Below are positions 1 through 14,501 of a stretch of 64,000 nt of DNA, one piece after another (position 1 is the stretch's first letter; each line of letters starts with the position of its first letter). Under the pieces are notes generated by a model. The model ran no database searches, was not told the DNA's origin, and was given only the letters and a program-made list of their open reading frames with translations. Origin of the DNA: Rhea pennata (taxonomy: Eukaryota; Chordata; Aves; Rheiformes; Rheidae); assembly GCF_028389875.1 (NCBI RefSeq), contig NC_084665.1, positions 97,569,435 to 97,633,434 of the forward strand. Direction: 5' to 3'. The translations under genes and the position numbers were made by a program.

Positions 1-320
1 GAAAAACAGCCTCCAACGGAAACAGCTATTCCAATTAGGCCTACTGCTCTTGTTACTTTAGACTATATATTTTAGCTCTTTTTAGATAGTTTTTGTTCTT
101 ATAAACCAGCCCATTTTACCTCACGTTCACCCCAGTGTGCGAACTTAGTTCTGGTCCAAATTTGGAAAAATAGCTCTGCAGTTTTTCCAGCAATGGTCAC
201 TGTACATCTATACACTTACACAACTATAAACCCGAAAAGGCAGCATACACAGAAATACTGCAGGTATAAAGTTGCCCATGCTATTTTGGTATTTACATTT
301 ATTTTTGTATTAACTAAAGA

Positions 321-418
321 AAAGCTAATCCCAAGCATTCCTCAATATATTGTTTTTCTTTGTAATTTAAAAGCTAATCCCAAGCATTCCTCAATATATT
401 GTTTTCCTTTGTAATTTT
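321..418. repeat. 49-bp tandem duplication (two copies)
   Basis: Copies at 321-369 and 370-418 start aaagctaatcccaagcattc and differ at only a few bases near their 3' ends. The high identity suggests a recent slippage or duplication event. Confidence 0.9.
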
Positions 419-2444
419 TCTACTTCCTGATTCCTGGCCCTCAAATCAATATTCTCTGAGCAAAGAATGCTGAATGAGAGCTGCTTAGGAAAATAACAAC
501 ATCACTGTTGTTTTAGCTAGTGATTGAGAGCATTGATTTTTATCTCAAAATAGTAATGGAAATGTATTATCCAAAGACATGTGTAATCACTTTGATACTA
601 ACAAGACAAATATCTTCCTAAACATGTTTTGTTTCAAATATAAATGTATATACTTGGTGAGCTTTCAGATTTTTATTTAAATCATTGTGTCAAAGTGTAT
701 ATAACCATCTGAACATTTTATATAAGAAAGCAGGGTAAACTCACATAGGAGAAATCTTGCTGCCTATTAATATTGGTTTTTAATACTAATATTAAATAGT
801 CAACAACACTGGTGCATTTCTGCTAAAGAATAGAGGCTGAAAACTCATGAAAACTTAAAGCCTGCACTTTTTCAGAGCTGCAGGATGCTAGTCTACATGA
901 TAGCCTCAGCACTGGCACTCAGGGATATATATTACAAGACAGGCAAGAGGCTGAGGAAGAAGTGGACCCCTCTGGGACTTGAAGGTGAGACTTCTGTCCT
1001 TTGCAGCTTCATCACAACTGTACATGCACTGAAGGGGTCTAAGATGCACAGAAGTACTTTATTCATTAAATAGGGTTGAGCTGAAATGTTGACACTTTGT
1101 ACTCACTGGAATGCTACCATCTCCCCAAAGTATACTTTGCTTGATCCCTTGGTCTGTCGGGCAAGTCCTCTAAAGAAGCGTGGCTGTGTTCCCAGGCGGT
1201 AGCTTAGTTAGCTATGTGCCTTATTATTAAGCTGCACAAAGGAGCAGAGGAATCTTCAACCAGTGTAGTGAATTCATGTAATAACTGGTCCAAGGTGGAA
1301 TGCTTCACGGAATTAACTTGTACAGCTTGACTATGACTCACAACCCTCTTGCACTTCATGCATAAATCATCTTCTCAAGGCTTTACTAAGTCATCATGTG
1401 AAGGGGAGCAAGAAAATGTAAGTGGGCTGATCTTCCACAAAGGAGATCACACTCAAGATTTACAGGGCCCCTCCAGAGTCCAAGGAAAGTCACACCTACA
1501 GCTGCATGTAACTGCACTGGATGACCTTCTCTCCACTCCTTCTCCCCTGCGGCTCTCCTCCCGCCTCCACTGTATGTGCTCCTCTCTCTGGCAACCCTTT
1601 TCAGGGAGAGGCACTTCAGGACAGTTTACACCTAACAAAGCTAATATTTCAGGCTCATCAACAGGTACCCTGTTGCCATATTTTGAAGCTTTTCTCCATA
1701 TCCAGAAAGAGCTAGAAACATTTTCTTCTAAAACGAACAGTGTTACTCTGATCTAATTGTGTGGTCCTGGGTCTTGCCCAAGATTTGGAAGCGGCGCCTC
1801 CCTTCTCCCCACCCTAGGTGCTGCTGCATCATGCCTTGGCAATGTCTGCTCCAGCTCTGAGCCCTCCTCCTAGCCTGCGTGACTCAGCTGTAATTACTCT
1901 GAATTTTGATATGGGGGCTTTGGCACATACACAAATCGTGACTTAGCAAGTGAGTTGTCTATTTCTTATATATGGCTCTAAAGAGACATTGTTTTCCCTC
2001 TTTTTCTGCTCCTGTTTCCTCCACAGTGTCCTCCCAAAGCCCATCTGAAGGAGCAGGAGGTGAGCCCAGGCTCCAACAAGGCTTGGGTCTGCGTTCACGA
2101 GGCAGATCCGGTGAAGCCTGTCTTCTGCCCTGCGCTTTGGTGCAGCTTGTTGGCTCTCCTTGGCCCACTCTGGCCATGAATGCTTTAAATATGGCCAACG
2201 CTTGTGCAGGGCGTAGCAAAATGCTTCCTTTTTTGGGGGGGAGGGGGGAGGGTAAAGGATGCAGCTTGTGCATCCATTTTAAGCTAAAGAGGACTTGGCA
2301 AAATTTGGACTGACATAGCAGCCTTCAGGTAGCTGACTAAACATTTTGCTCGCTTTCTGGATTCTCACAAAGCTATATAAGTGAAAGGAAGGGGGCAGAA
2401 TCCCTGCAGCTTGCAATTATGGAATATCCCTTTGTTAACAATCT

Positions 2445-2580
2445 ACTTCTTCATGTCTGCTCTTAGTCATTTTTTTTGAACTTAAATTTTTCAATTCTTG
2501 TTCATAAGGAAGTCTTTCCTTGATTCTAATTATTTTTGTCACTTACCCCTGAACTCTTCTAATTTCTGCTTGATTAAAAT
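2445..2580 (+). mobile_element. Probable fragment of the same ancient repeat
   Basis: The stretch ttcttgttcataaggaagtc to gaactcttctaatttctgct follows the middle part of the old repeat consensus (cctcatatggaag... aatcatttttgttgccc... gaaccttttccaattct, as I recall it). The match is weak. Confidence 0.4.
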
Positions 2581-3122
2581 GCAGCTAGTAATTTTGCTCA
2601 GAAAGAGATCCCTCTGTTACTGACTGTACAATTTTTGCCATCAGGATTGCAACCCCCCCAAAAAAAACCCCACAAAAGCAGGTCAATAATTATTTAAATA
2701 AGAAAAATCTAGGTACTAGATTAATTTTAATACACTGCCAAGAAAGTGGTAATTTGCCACTACAAAAGACATGTTAACATGCTAAACATGTCAGCTATGA
2801 ATTCTGTAATGACTGGGGATGCGATTTCAATAAATCTAGCTGCAAGACCCACTGTCTCAGTATTTATATTCAAATTAACCAATCTCTGGTTATTATGGAT
2901 GAATTTAGCAATTATATACTTAAGCAAACTTGAAACTATTTTGGGAACACAAGTGTAGGCTGTGAATTTTCTCATCTCAGTTTAGAGAACACAATCTCCA
3001 CCTCTTGACTTAAGGTAAAAACAGTAATGCTAAATTCATTAGGAGGTTAAGAGCATCATCAACTCTGTATTCATTTATTTTCCAACATCTTTGTGCTGCT
3101 TTTTCTTTTTCTTTTTTCTTTC

Positions 3123-3150
3123 TTTTTTTTTTTTTTTTTTTTTTTTTTTT
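3123..3150 (+). repeat. T28 tract
   Basis: Homopolymer preceded by a CT-rich stretch; it could be the tail of a minus-strand retroelement, but no body was recognised. Confidence 0.8.
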
Positions 3151-5696
3151 GCCTCAAGCAGATAATCCCTCCCTTTCTTTGAACAGGAATAATGAATTAA
3201 GTCCTTTGAATCATCTCATTTTTCTTACTAAGGAAGTTCAAAACAGAAATCGTAAACAAAGTACTCTTCGCTATCCATCACTGCCCAAAAAGCATCTTTC
3301 CACTTTATCTCAGGGCCTTTCTACTTCTTTCTGACTGTGTCAGGATATGTTTGTGCTTTCACTTGTTCAGTCTCTGACATAATCCCTCCTCATAATTTAC
3401 CTCCACCACTGATACAAACAAGGTGAGCACCATCAAAATGGTTTTAGAAATTAATGTATAATATATGCAAAATGGTATTAATTTCACTATGCTATTTCAT
3501 TGTTGTTGTTGTTTTTTGGTTTGCCAAAAGAGCTAGGACCTCTGTGGGAATCATCTGGCTATAACATATTATGGAATATGAGTGAAGCATGATAAAGAAT
3601 TTTAAAACTCTTTAATGATATGATACAAATGTCAGCTTCACCATTATAAGTGCCAACCTCACATACAGAAAGATCAGTAATAGCGGAAAATCAAATCTCT
3701 TCCAATAAGGTAGACATTTTCAGTTTTTCTCTGAAAACCTGGTTCACTATGTGATTTGTCTGTAAATTCTTCTCAGTATGAAAGTGAATATGTCCCTTTG
3801 CTCTTTGCGTAGGCTGCCCAGTCAACTGCAGCAGCTTCTTTGCAGTGAATACTAAGGATACTAAGTGAATACTTAGGATATGCAATGAGCTGACAGATAA
3901 GAAAATAATTTAAAAAATAAATAATTTAAAAAATGAATAAATGATCAAAATGTCTGGCACGAGCTTTTACTGATCAGTTGTGGGATTTCCTTAATGTTTC
4001 TGAAAGATATTACATGGGAGTTGAAGTGTCAGCCAAATTTCATTTCCAAAAGTGGGGAGAAACACTCTTCCAAAGATAAGGGGCTCTTGGTAAATCAGTA
4101 ACAGCATAATGTGATAACACTCCTTAAAGGAAAGAAAAATAGCACGGCAGTACTCTGAACTGTGTGTGTGAAATGCCAGTATGATAAGGAAAGGGCTAGA
4201 CTCTATTAACCTGCAGGATAAATAAAGGACCGCGCAGCAGTGGAATGGTTTACAATCTTTAAGACAAATCCTGTCTGTCTTAAGACTTTGAATAATGCAC
4301 TATGCAAAAAGGAGGCCCAGATCTAAACAAAATTCATTTTTGTCCCTCAAGCCTTTAAAATTCTTCTTGCACTTCATGCAAAAAATTTGATTTTTATAGC
4401 AGAACCATGACTGTGGCAATTTTGGAAAGAATACAAAATAACAGAAATACTAGTAGGTCATCCTAAGGTTTGATGCGTGGTTCTTGGAAAACTATAAAAG
4501 TCAGAATATCCTAAACACTCCAAAGACCATTTAATCTGTGAACGTGAAAGTTCAGCTCCTTTTTGCCACTGGCATAATAACAGAATGGGAAGCCTAGTGG
4601 GATCATTTACAACGCAGGATAAATAAGTCTATACTATTTTGTCACATCTTATAAGTTAACTGCAGTCCTCCTAACAAAAAAATCCTAAATAGAAATGTGA
4701 TCTACACCATATAAATAAAGGAGAAAACTGCTATGGTCCTTACTCTATCTTCTGTATGTATCTGTATTTCAAGTATTACAAATATGTACTGTTTGTGTAT
4801 CTCAGCATTCACAAAAACACTGTTGAATTGCTCGTAATTTTTATAAAAACAAAAATGCAGAGCAATTTTTGTTGTACTTGACTTTTCACCAAAACACCAC
4901 AAGCTTCACAGTTGCCTAAGAGCTCAGCAATTTTGAAAACTCACTGTTGTAATGGTTTCATTTTCAAACAGAAATTGTTATGTATGTGCAGAGACTGTAA
5001 GTCTCTCTAAAAATGCCTGAAAGGTAAACTTGATTGAACAGATATCAAGATCTGCTTGAGCTGGGAAAAGTATTAACCGTGATCCTCCAAGAGTCTGCAG
5101 AGCAATGTAGACACCAATATACTGTTTAATATCTAAGACCTGGTGGAGGAAAGATTATATTAGATTTTTTGTTAAATATTTTAGAAATATATATGCACAT
5201 TCTACATTCTATTTTTATTATGTATACCGATTTATTATGATGTTGATGTTTCCTGGCTTTACAGTTCTATACACATATGTGCTTAGCAAAAAACCACTGC
5301 AAATATATGTAGTCTTCTGAAGAATATAGGATATAGAATCTGCAATGTGTGTCCCATCTCCTTGTTATGTAAATGAAGTTCAATGTTTTATAAGATTTCA
5401 GATGAATGGGATGAAATCAAAGTTAGAATCAAAACTCTTAAAATGTAACCAATATCTTAATATACTTTTTATATTTTTTCCATAAATAATACTTTTAAAG
5501 GATATGTAAAGAGTTTATTCTTTGCCTTCAAAGCTATAGTTACTCAGGTCATGTGCTGAGCCTGGATTTTGTTATCCAAATAAATGACATAATCTTTAAT
5601 ATAAACACGAAAAACGAAAAACGAGAAATTGTAAATATTTTTTACTGTTGACACTTGTGAAAATGGAAATATATCCAAATTCCTATCCAGACAAAT

Positions 5697-5697
<1 letters not shown>

Positions 5698-5729
<32 letters not shown>
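5698..5729 (+). repeat. A32 tract
   Basis: Homopolymer of 32 A. No retroelement body was recognised upstream. Confidence 0.8.
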
Positions 5730-5733
<4 letters not shown>

Positions 5734-7328
5734 CAGAGAGAGGTAGGATGGAGGTCCAGTGATGGACATTTATAGTAATGAATGTCTATAATATACAGAT
5801 GGTTGAGGTTCACCTCTAAACACATTTTAGATCCACTCATAGCAAAAGATTGCTAGTACAGTTGTCATAGCAGGTGTAGTATTCATATCTTATTCTCAAT
5901 CTTCTATAATTAGTCTGTGATTATTCCCAACAAAACAGACACAGATATTGCCATTCAGAGACTAACTCCAAACAAAAAACTCTGTTACTTACATTTCACA
6001 ATTTTAAATACAAGTATATTATGAAAAACCACACTGCAACTCTTCTTTGAAGATCACAATACTCTGTTTAAATAAAAAGGAGTATTTGCCATCATTTCCT
6101 CGTTTTAGTAGAGGATGGCCAATCTGTGAAACGTGTTCAGTGAATCGATTGCTTGGACATAAAACAGCAACAGCTCTGATTTCTTTTTTTTATAGAAAAA
6201 AATCATAAAGGAAATGCTAAGTTTTCGGTCCTGCTGAGAAGAGGAGGAGTTCTGCAGATTTCAATAAAGCCACGATTTCGTTCAAAGGACTGTGAGCATG
6301 TCGGTATGACCCGAGCCAGAGGGTTAGGGCTGTGTGTTAAGGCAGCTGAGTAGTTAGTACAGGCCAATATCTCTGGCACTATACTGGATCTAAGCAGCAA
6401 ATTATTTAATACAATAGCCAGTGAGCACTTGTCCATCTTTAATATAAAAATGCTTATTTGCCATGTTTTCTTGACAGAAGTTGTCCCACTTTTCCACATT
6501 TTTCTGAAGTTAAAAAAAAATTTATGCTAATGCTATTTCACTCTATGCCCTAACTAAACGTAAGAAGAAATACAGTCATCTGAACAGATGATTGCTTAAT
6601 AGAGCTGTTTTGTAATCCTTCTTTAGCTACCAAAACTTACTTTCTAACCGCAAAACCAGAGTATGACAAAATACTTACAGAACTCATAATTTTTGCTAAA
6701 TGCGGACTTTCAAAACATGTCTTGTAAACAAATACTCATTTGTATGTAATACCGAAGAGAAATTTCTCAGCTGGACTGTGCAAATACAGCTTCACGGAAG
6801 TCAGTGATAAGGACTCCGAGAAGCCGGAGTCACAGGCAAGGCCGCAGAGTTTTGTGTAGCGGCTGCCGCTAAGTGCAGCTCCATCCCGGACTCAGGCTTC
6901 GCCACCTACACAAAGCAGCATCTGGCTTTGTGCGTTTTGATCAAACGTGCTACCATTTCTCTTAAAACAACTATGTTGTAGCTGCACTGTGTATACCATG
7001 CTTCGTGGCCACTGTGCACTTTTTTCCTTGCTTTTATGCAAATGTTCAGCAATGTGGAAAACGAGAAAAGCACGGCTGTTCGATTGCATGAGGAAGAGAA
7101 AGAGTGGCTGAGTTGCAAAACTGAGCTCTCTCCTGCAGCAAGTGGATGCCTCTCTTCAAATACCCAGGCTTTTTATTAAAACTCCTTTCACTAAAGTCAT
7201 TGATAAACATCTTCTGTTCGCATAAAGAAAGCTCTTACCCGTTCTGACAGTTTTATCTCATTTGCTGATATTGACGGAAAATCCTTTTTCCTCCCTGAGG
7301 TGCACAGGAGCTGAAGTAAAAAGGAATA

Positions 7329-7964
7329 CAACAAAAGGGTTTGGAAGAATGCATCTAATGAAAGCTGATGGAAACTTTACATACACCAATCGACACATCT
7401 GTATAGGTGTTCAGTGTCAACAACCTCTTCTTTCTTTGTCCTTTTCAGTATCTGCTTTTCTCCTCTAGATGACATGACCAGATATTACAAGCTCAAATTC
7501 CAACAACATGTAGTTCTGGCTATCCTTTATACCACTCTCACCCTGCCCATGGCTACATGGATCTGGTAAATTAAATAGCACCAGGGAACAGGCCCAGGCA
7601 CTGAAATGCTATTGTATATATAATTAATTGCTGATATGTTCCCTTGCGTGGTTTTGGCTGAGGCTAATTTGTGCTCTCCCAAGCAGTGCCGAGCAGGAGC
7701 TCATGTCAGCTAGCAGGGGTTCCCAATTAGCAATTTATATTTGGCCACTTGTTGTGTCTGTGAGAGTTTACCGGTAGGAACATGGTCAGACCATGTTACT
7801 AGCCTTCAGGGCCTGAGAACAGATTCTGCCCTGATTTACAGTCAAGTCAAGGCTTAGTGCCACTTGATCGAAGCTGGACGCAAGAGAGGATGTGTAGGGA
7901 TGCAACAAAAGGATTTGGAAGAATGCATCTAGTGAAAGCTGATGGAAACTTTACATCCACTAAT
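7329..7964 (+). repeat. 62-bp direct repeat, copies 574 bp apart
   Basis: Copies at 7329-7390 and 7903-7964 share the sequence running from caacaaaagg through gaatgcatctaRtgaaagct to actttacatMcacYaat, with four mismatches. Both lie in short open frames in the same relative frame (peptide core KGFGRMHL.KADGNFT). No gene was recognised around them. Confidence 0.8.
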
Positions 7965-10900
7965 ACTTTCTATGACCATCAGGTAGCTAGCAGTTTTTGT
8001 CCCATTGTGGTGTGCAGTAAAGAGGGTCTTATTCACACCTTCGTCATAGGTGTGCACTTCTCACAGGAGATTGCACTTAATTACACAGGGGTCCCTTTCA
8101 GTCCTGGTTGCATGGTTGCGAAAGGATTGCATGATTCAAAAAGCTGCATCTGGAACTACAAACCAGCCTGGATGGACACTCATCATCAAATACTGTTATC
8201 AAGCGAGCCACCCTAAGAAGAAGAGGCCATACTAAACTCAACACTTTTTATGAAGATGTTACAAATAAAATAGTCGAGAGAGAGAGAAAGAAAAGATTTG
8301 AGGAAAGGATGAATTTTGCAAGTAGAGAGGTTGTGTGAAAATATCCTGCTGGTTCCATGATTTTCAGTTCCCTCTCCATGAAGTAAGAAGAAGACTACTT
8401 TAATTCCTGGGGTTGAACTTAATTTAAAGAGGATTAGGAAACAGAATGGTAAGTATAGAGGGAGAAAAGATGGGGGATTATGCCAGGAGAGAGAAGAAAA
8501 AGAAGGAAGGAAGGTGCTCATCCTGTGGTTTCAGTTATTAAATACTAGCTGTCACATGACTGCTTCCGAACAAGAGAGTGACTTTGTCGGAGGGTTCAAA
8601 AGAGTCTGCCTGTACAGTGAAAAAATATCTAAAGCTGTTGAGCTAAAGATGTTAAGTACAAAGCCATCTGCTAACTTTCAGATTGATATTGGCAGCAGTG
8701 CAGCTACTCGGCAAAAAGACAAAGACCATTTCCTCCAAATGGATTCACCTTGGCCTCCGTTCAGCAAGACGTGTCCACTAGAGCCGCCACAGTCGATGCG
8801 GCACAATAGCATCTTCCTTTTCTCCATTCCCAGCTCTACCAAGGAGATCCAGCTAAAAGGCTCCTCCATCCTCACCCCCAAAACCAACAGACAAAATCTG
8901 AGAAGCCATTAAGAGATTGGGAAAGTCATTCAACTGGCCTTGACAGAGGCCAGTGTGAACAACTTCTTTCTGTTTCATCCTACTGGATCAAACATTTGCG
9001 GGAGGTGAGATTTCCTCTTACGCACCTCACCCCTCATCTTCCTTTTGGAACGTGACAGCAGGTACTTTCTTATACACAAACACATGATGAAAAAATAAGT
9101 AAACTGTGCCCAGCCTTTACAAATAGTTTTATGTCTACCTGCTACTGAGATAGGTCGTGACAGCTTCTTCTTTATATTTTTCTGACTCTGAAGATCTCTC
9201 AAACTCTTCAGCAAGGTAACCTCTTCAGCACAGAAGCCAGGCGTCCTGACAACTAGTATTAATAAAATAACAATTTGCATTTTCACAGCATTATTGAGCA
9301 AGGTAACCTCTTCACAACCTTCAGGGTTTTGCTATGAATTTGCAAATTCCTGTTCTTTTAATACAAGTTTTTGTATTAAAATACAAGTTTTCAGAACTCC
9401 TGGATTCTGTGTTCGTTTTGCCATTGAGGCACTGAATGATCTTTGGTATGATAAAATCCTCTCTAAGTTTTTCCAGGTGTGAACCTGAGGTAAAATGTAC
9501 CTCCCTCACATATTATTGTACTGTTGTGCTATGTAATTGCTTGTAAAATCCCTCCAGGCTCTTAGATGGAATCTGTTGGCATCATGCTAGACACCGTTGC
9601 TTTTGTAGGCTCTTGGGTTGCTAAAGGACTTACTGAGTCATTCTTTTTCACTGGTTGGTTAATAGCAAAAAAATAAAATGCCGTTCTTACCGTGTCAGGA
9701 TGCTAGACCTCCTTTTTTAAAAAGACGTTTCTGCATGCATTATGTCTTTTCATCTGTGTCCCTGAATTTGTACCGGAAGAAGGACACCTGACCTGAATAA
9801 GAGCTTTTAATTGAATCTAATTTCTAAGCAAACACATATTATTTCACATATATCAGCATTGCATAATGCTCTCACCTCTCTGTTTGGGGTCCAGAGTGGA
9901 CTTGCAATAGTTTTAATCATAAGAAAGAGGTTGATAAAGCTCTTGCAGATGTGTTCTATTTTTGTTGTATTTGATGCTATCAGCAGCCAATGAACGGAAA
10001 AACAGCTATACGGACACAACACTGTGTGAAGGACACCAAATGCTTTCAAAACAGTTAGTTCTTTTTCAAATCATATAGGATGTATATGAAAATTGCTGAA
10101 AATTGTGTATTATTTTTCCATTTTTAATGACCTTTGTGCTGCAACACAAAACATTTAAACACAAACCACAGTTTCACGTTCATATAAGAGACATTCCATT
10201 GCAGATGATTTGTTTTGTTACATTTTATTATTGATAGAGAAGGTGGAAGTGAGGTTGTAATGCTATTAGTTAAAAGCTGGTAAGCATCCCTTCTGGAAAG
10301 ATCTTATAGAGCTTAATAGGAAAGAAATCAATAAAGAAATCTTTTAATAGGAGGAGGTAATCTACTGAAATTGATAGACAATTATTTCCTTTCTTATTTC
10401 TTCATGGATCCTAGAGAGCTCTACAGCAGAGATACTTCTTTCTACATTTTATATAAAAAATGTCTAGCCATTCTGATTAAAATTTGTACACTATCCTTGT
10501 AAAATTATGTAAATCGGGATCAGAATCATGCAAGCTATATTTGTCTTATTTAGCTGACATCGTTCTTTCTTCATTTTCATCCTAGCCCTAATGTTTATAT
10601 ACATAAAAATGATGCATTGTAGATACATTGATTTAACTCTTTACAACACAAGCTAATTAATTTAAACCTAAAATGCTCACTTGAAATAGATAATTTGACC
10701 TTCCATTATGTAAATGTGAAAATTGAACCAAGAGGGGTTAAACGAACCATCTCAAAACAGAGAGAAAGCGCCGGTACCAGGAGCAGAAGTCAGGCGTGCT
10801 TCAGTTCCAGTTTTAACCTGCTACAACAATGACAAAGTCCAGAGGGGAGGTAAAAGGCAAAACAATTTGAAACAACAGAGCTGCAAACAATGGATCAGAA

Positions 10901-13900
10901 GCATAGGATATCCCATGGGACCTTTATATCTGTTAGTTTAACTAAGGTTTTCCTCTTACGCTTTAGAATACATTTTTATTGTGAATTGCTAAAAAATCAA
11001 TATAAATGGGAAGTAAAGAATAGGACCTAACCATTCAATACAATCAATGTAGAAGGAAGCAAACATGAGGAAAAGTGGGTACAAACACTACATATGGCCC
11101 ATGATAGCCTGCATCTGGAAAAGCATTTCAGTTAGCTCATACTACTTCTCTCTTCTGCTTTTCCATGGTACATCTCTTTTGCTTGTCATTAGTCTGGCCT
11201 TGCTAAAAAACAAACAAACAAAACCCCAAGACAGCATGTTTTTATGGCCATTCACTAATGTGTTAATGTGGTTCTGTATGCACTTTTTATTTTAGTTGAA
11301 GATTTTTTTTTCAGATTAGTATTATAAAGCTTACCGAAGCATTTATTTTTGAGACATTATTTCAAAATTCCAGCTTTCTATTTGCCTGGGAGAAGTCACT
11401 TTTTGTAAGGACAAGTGAAAACATCATTATTCTTTTTAGTTTGCATCTTCAGCGTGGAAGAGTGGACAAGATAACTTTTATACAATGGCTGGTAAATGTC
11501 AGGAAAATTTGGCAAAGCTCTTAGTATGTTGTCCAGACTGACTACAACAAAACTTGCTTCTCCTTCTGCTTGTTACGTGGCTCATTCACCCAGTATCGTT
11601 TTGAGCATCCTGCTGAGGGTGAAGTAGAGCTGTGGCAGTTTTGGAGAAGCGTAAATACTGATGTCTGATGATGGAGATGCACAATATTCGTAGCTTTAAA
11701 TTAGCATTTGGTTTGAGAACAGGCATTATTTCCATGTGTGTTTTTCCATACAAAACTTCTGTTTTACATGTGCATGCTGAGGTGCATAGGTTTCTATGGC
11801 AACAATAGGTTTGCAGAATATTCAAGAAACTCTGCAAGTTAAAATTAGCTCAGATGGTCATGCACAGATGATAGGGGCCTGGGGCTAGGCAAGTTTATGC
11901 AAAATGTTTTGGTGAAATTTGGTGGAGGATGTTATAGTCCAAGATCCATATATTGTACCAATGGCTTAAAACAAGTCAGTAATCTAGAGCGAATGCTGAG
12001 AGCTGACTGACTTTGGGGTCTAATATGAATACAATGGCATTTAAAAGACATATTAGGAGAAAACCTGACTTCTAAAACACTAGATAATGATGAAAAATTA
12101 ATTCTGATGAATTAGAATGAATGGAAATTAAATAGCGGGGAACCTTTTTGCTGTCATTAAGTTGAATTGTTCATGCAATCATTCCAGTTTATATCTGACC
12201 GCTCCTTTGCCTGGACTCTTCTCACCCATGCTCTGTTGTAGGCTGAATCACTCCACAGCTACAAAATGTAAAATAGGCTTCAGACAGGATATGGATTTGT
12301 GACCCCCAGGTCTCCATTTGGAGTACAAATACAGCAGTAATGTAGAGACTTTAGCTAGTATTTCTGTTTGAAAGAATCCTCCTTATGATGCTGTGGGAGC
12401 TGAGGGAATTCAAGCAAAGCTGTAGAGAACTTGTCCATCCTATGTCTGAGCTTGCCTTGCTCCCTAGTAAATGCTGAGCAGTTAAAGGTAGCACATGTGT
12501 GAAGTTAGACTTCAGAAAGCGAATCATATTTAATTATATGCCTTTGTCTTATCTTTTAAGATGCTTTGTGCACTGTAACACAGGACACAGTCTCAAGTTT
12601 TGTAGTCATTATCTACTGAGGAAATTAGAGACGGTATGTTTGGGTGTATATCCAGAATGCTCCTATAATATCTTAAAGCTTTTTAGCTACACCAAATTTA
12701 TTGTCCTAAACAGTTCAGAGGATACAGAAATAATTTAAAAGGCAGAACTACACTTCTACTGCAGTCAAAAGGAGACTTCGGTCCAAGAGAAGGTAAAGTT
12801 TTATCCAGTCACTACTTTAGCAGAGTAAAACCTACAGCATTCATTATGTGTAACCACCTGCTTCTTATCTGAACTACATAATTTTATTTTTAAAAATTTT
12901 ATTATATTTTTAAATAGAAGATGGGATGTGTCACTATTCCTTGCTGTTAAAGAAAATTCTCTTCAAGATTTTTAAGATATCAGCTAGTTGATTGAAGATA
13001 CTGACATTACTGCAGAGGAGGAGAAATATGAAATATGGAGGGGGAGAGATGTTTATTATCCTGATGTTACTATTCTGATAATTTTGATAACATGTGAATT
13101 CCACCAGAGTTTAATCAAGATTTTTTATTCAGCCACTGTGGTGACTTCTGTATTACCTCAAAAAACCCTTTGGGAAATTATAAAACTGACTCTCAGTTAC
13201 AAATAAAAAGGAAGCTAGGATTAAGGGTGCATTGGCAACATGGATGCTCTACTCTGTGGCTGAATATTAAAAAGTTGCCTGCATTCAGAGGCTCACCTAC
13301 AGTTTTCTATCAACCCTAAAAAGAGACCAGCATATCACTGCGAAGAGACCAAGCGGTAGCAAAAGCTGTATCATGCTTATGTGTGGCCGGGCACTGGAAA
13401 ACAAAAGCAGGTTGAGCTATGTAAGGAAGAAGAAGCAAATGAGCACAGAAGTCAGCCATTAGGCAAATCAGTGGTGTGGCTGCATCTGCATACGCTGTAC
13501 TCTGCACATCAATCTGCCTCCAAAACACTGCACCTTACGCAGTACAAGAAAAACTGCAACGGTGCAGCAAGGTTTCTCTCAGCTGAAAGGAGGCTGAAAA
13601 TATGGGCTCTGCATATTTTAGCCAAAAATTAAGGGGACACGATAAAAAGATATTTTAAGAGCAAATGTAAAAGGGAGGTATATCAGGACCTCTCCTCATG
13701 TCATAATACAGTGAAAGAACAAGAAGACATTTCAGCATTTAATTCATCGTTTCTGCCCCTGCTTCCCAAGAGCAATTAGCACTGCTAAGGGAGAGCTGCG
13801 TCCTCAGTGGAGTCTGCCTGACTCCCTACTCCCCATCCCTGGGTTTCCTCACGCTCTGCTGTGGGACAAGGAGCTGAAACCAGGCAGTCGCTGGCAACAG

Positions 13901-14482
13901 GAGCTTCCCAACAGGGATTGGGGAAACGGGGAACTGTCGCCAAAAGGGCAGAGTTTCTCACCCTCTTAAAATTATAAAGTAGCCGGGATAAACTCCCCTG
14001 TAGAAAGAGGAGGAAAGTGAGCAGTCGGTCCTGGCCGACTCTCCATCTGCTCTGTTACCTCCTCAGATAGCACAGCTACGTATTGACAGGCTGTTCTCTA
14101 CGTCTTAAATAGAAATGTATGGCATTCTCTTCTTTCATAGTACGTGCTGTGTACAGAAAGAGAGAATGCAATTTATACATAAAAGAATGGTAAAAAGCTG
14201 CAGCAGCAAGCTGCATGTCAGGTTGTCTGAGAAACAGTAGTTGTTGGAGAAAATACGCGATCATATTAGCACTGCATTCGTGCAGCATTTTTGTGATTTT
14301 AAGCACCCATTCTAAAAAAAGATTGCTTGTGCATAGAGTTATTTTCAGCAAGCCGTAACTTGGCCAGATCTAAATGGAATTTCATCAATGCATTGATGTG
14401 TGCTTTGTGAGGGCTATTTTGCTAAAAATCAACTTTCTAGCCAAGCCGTTGCAGAACTGCAACTATTCAAAAGCAGATGAAC

Positions 14483-14501
14483 TTTGTTTGTTTGTTTGTT
14501 T
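14483..14501 (+). repeat. (TTTG)n microsatellite
   Basis: Four to five perfect TTTG units. Confidence 0.85.

Larger units (their letters stand above)
1..7328. other. Intergenic, no gene recognised
   Basis: AT-rich sequence with only short stop-bounded frames that match nothing I know. Apart from the 321 duplication, the probable old repeat at 2445 and the T28 and A32 tracts, it holds a G-rich stretch at about 2236-2252 and a small GC-richer patch at about 6815-6900. Confidence 0.6.

Noticed and set aside
1349..1756. 135-codon open frame
   Set aside because: No recognised family, and it overlaps equally plausible frames on both strands.
8514..8912. 132-codon open frame in the intergenic region
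   Set aside because: No recognisable domain, low-complexity composition and no supporting splice or promoter signals; a frame of this length is expected by chance in 33 kb.
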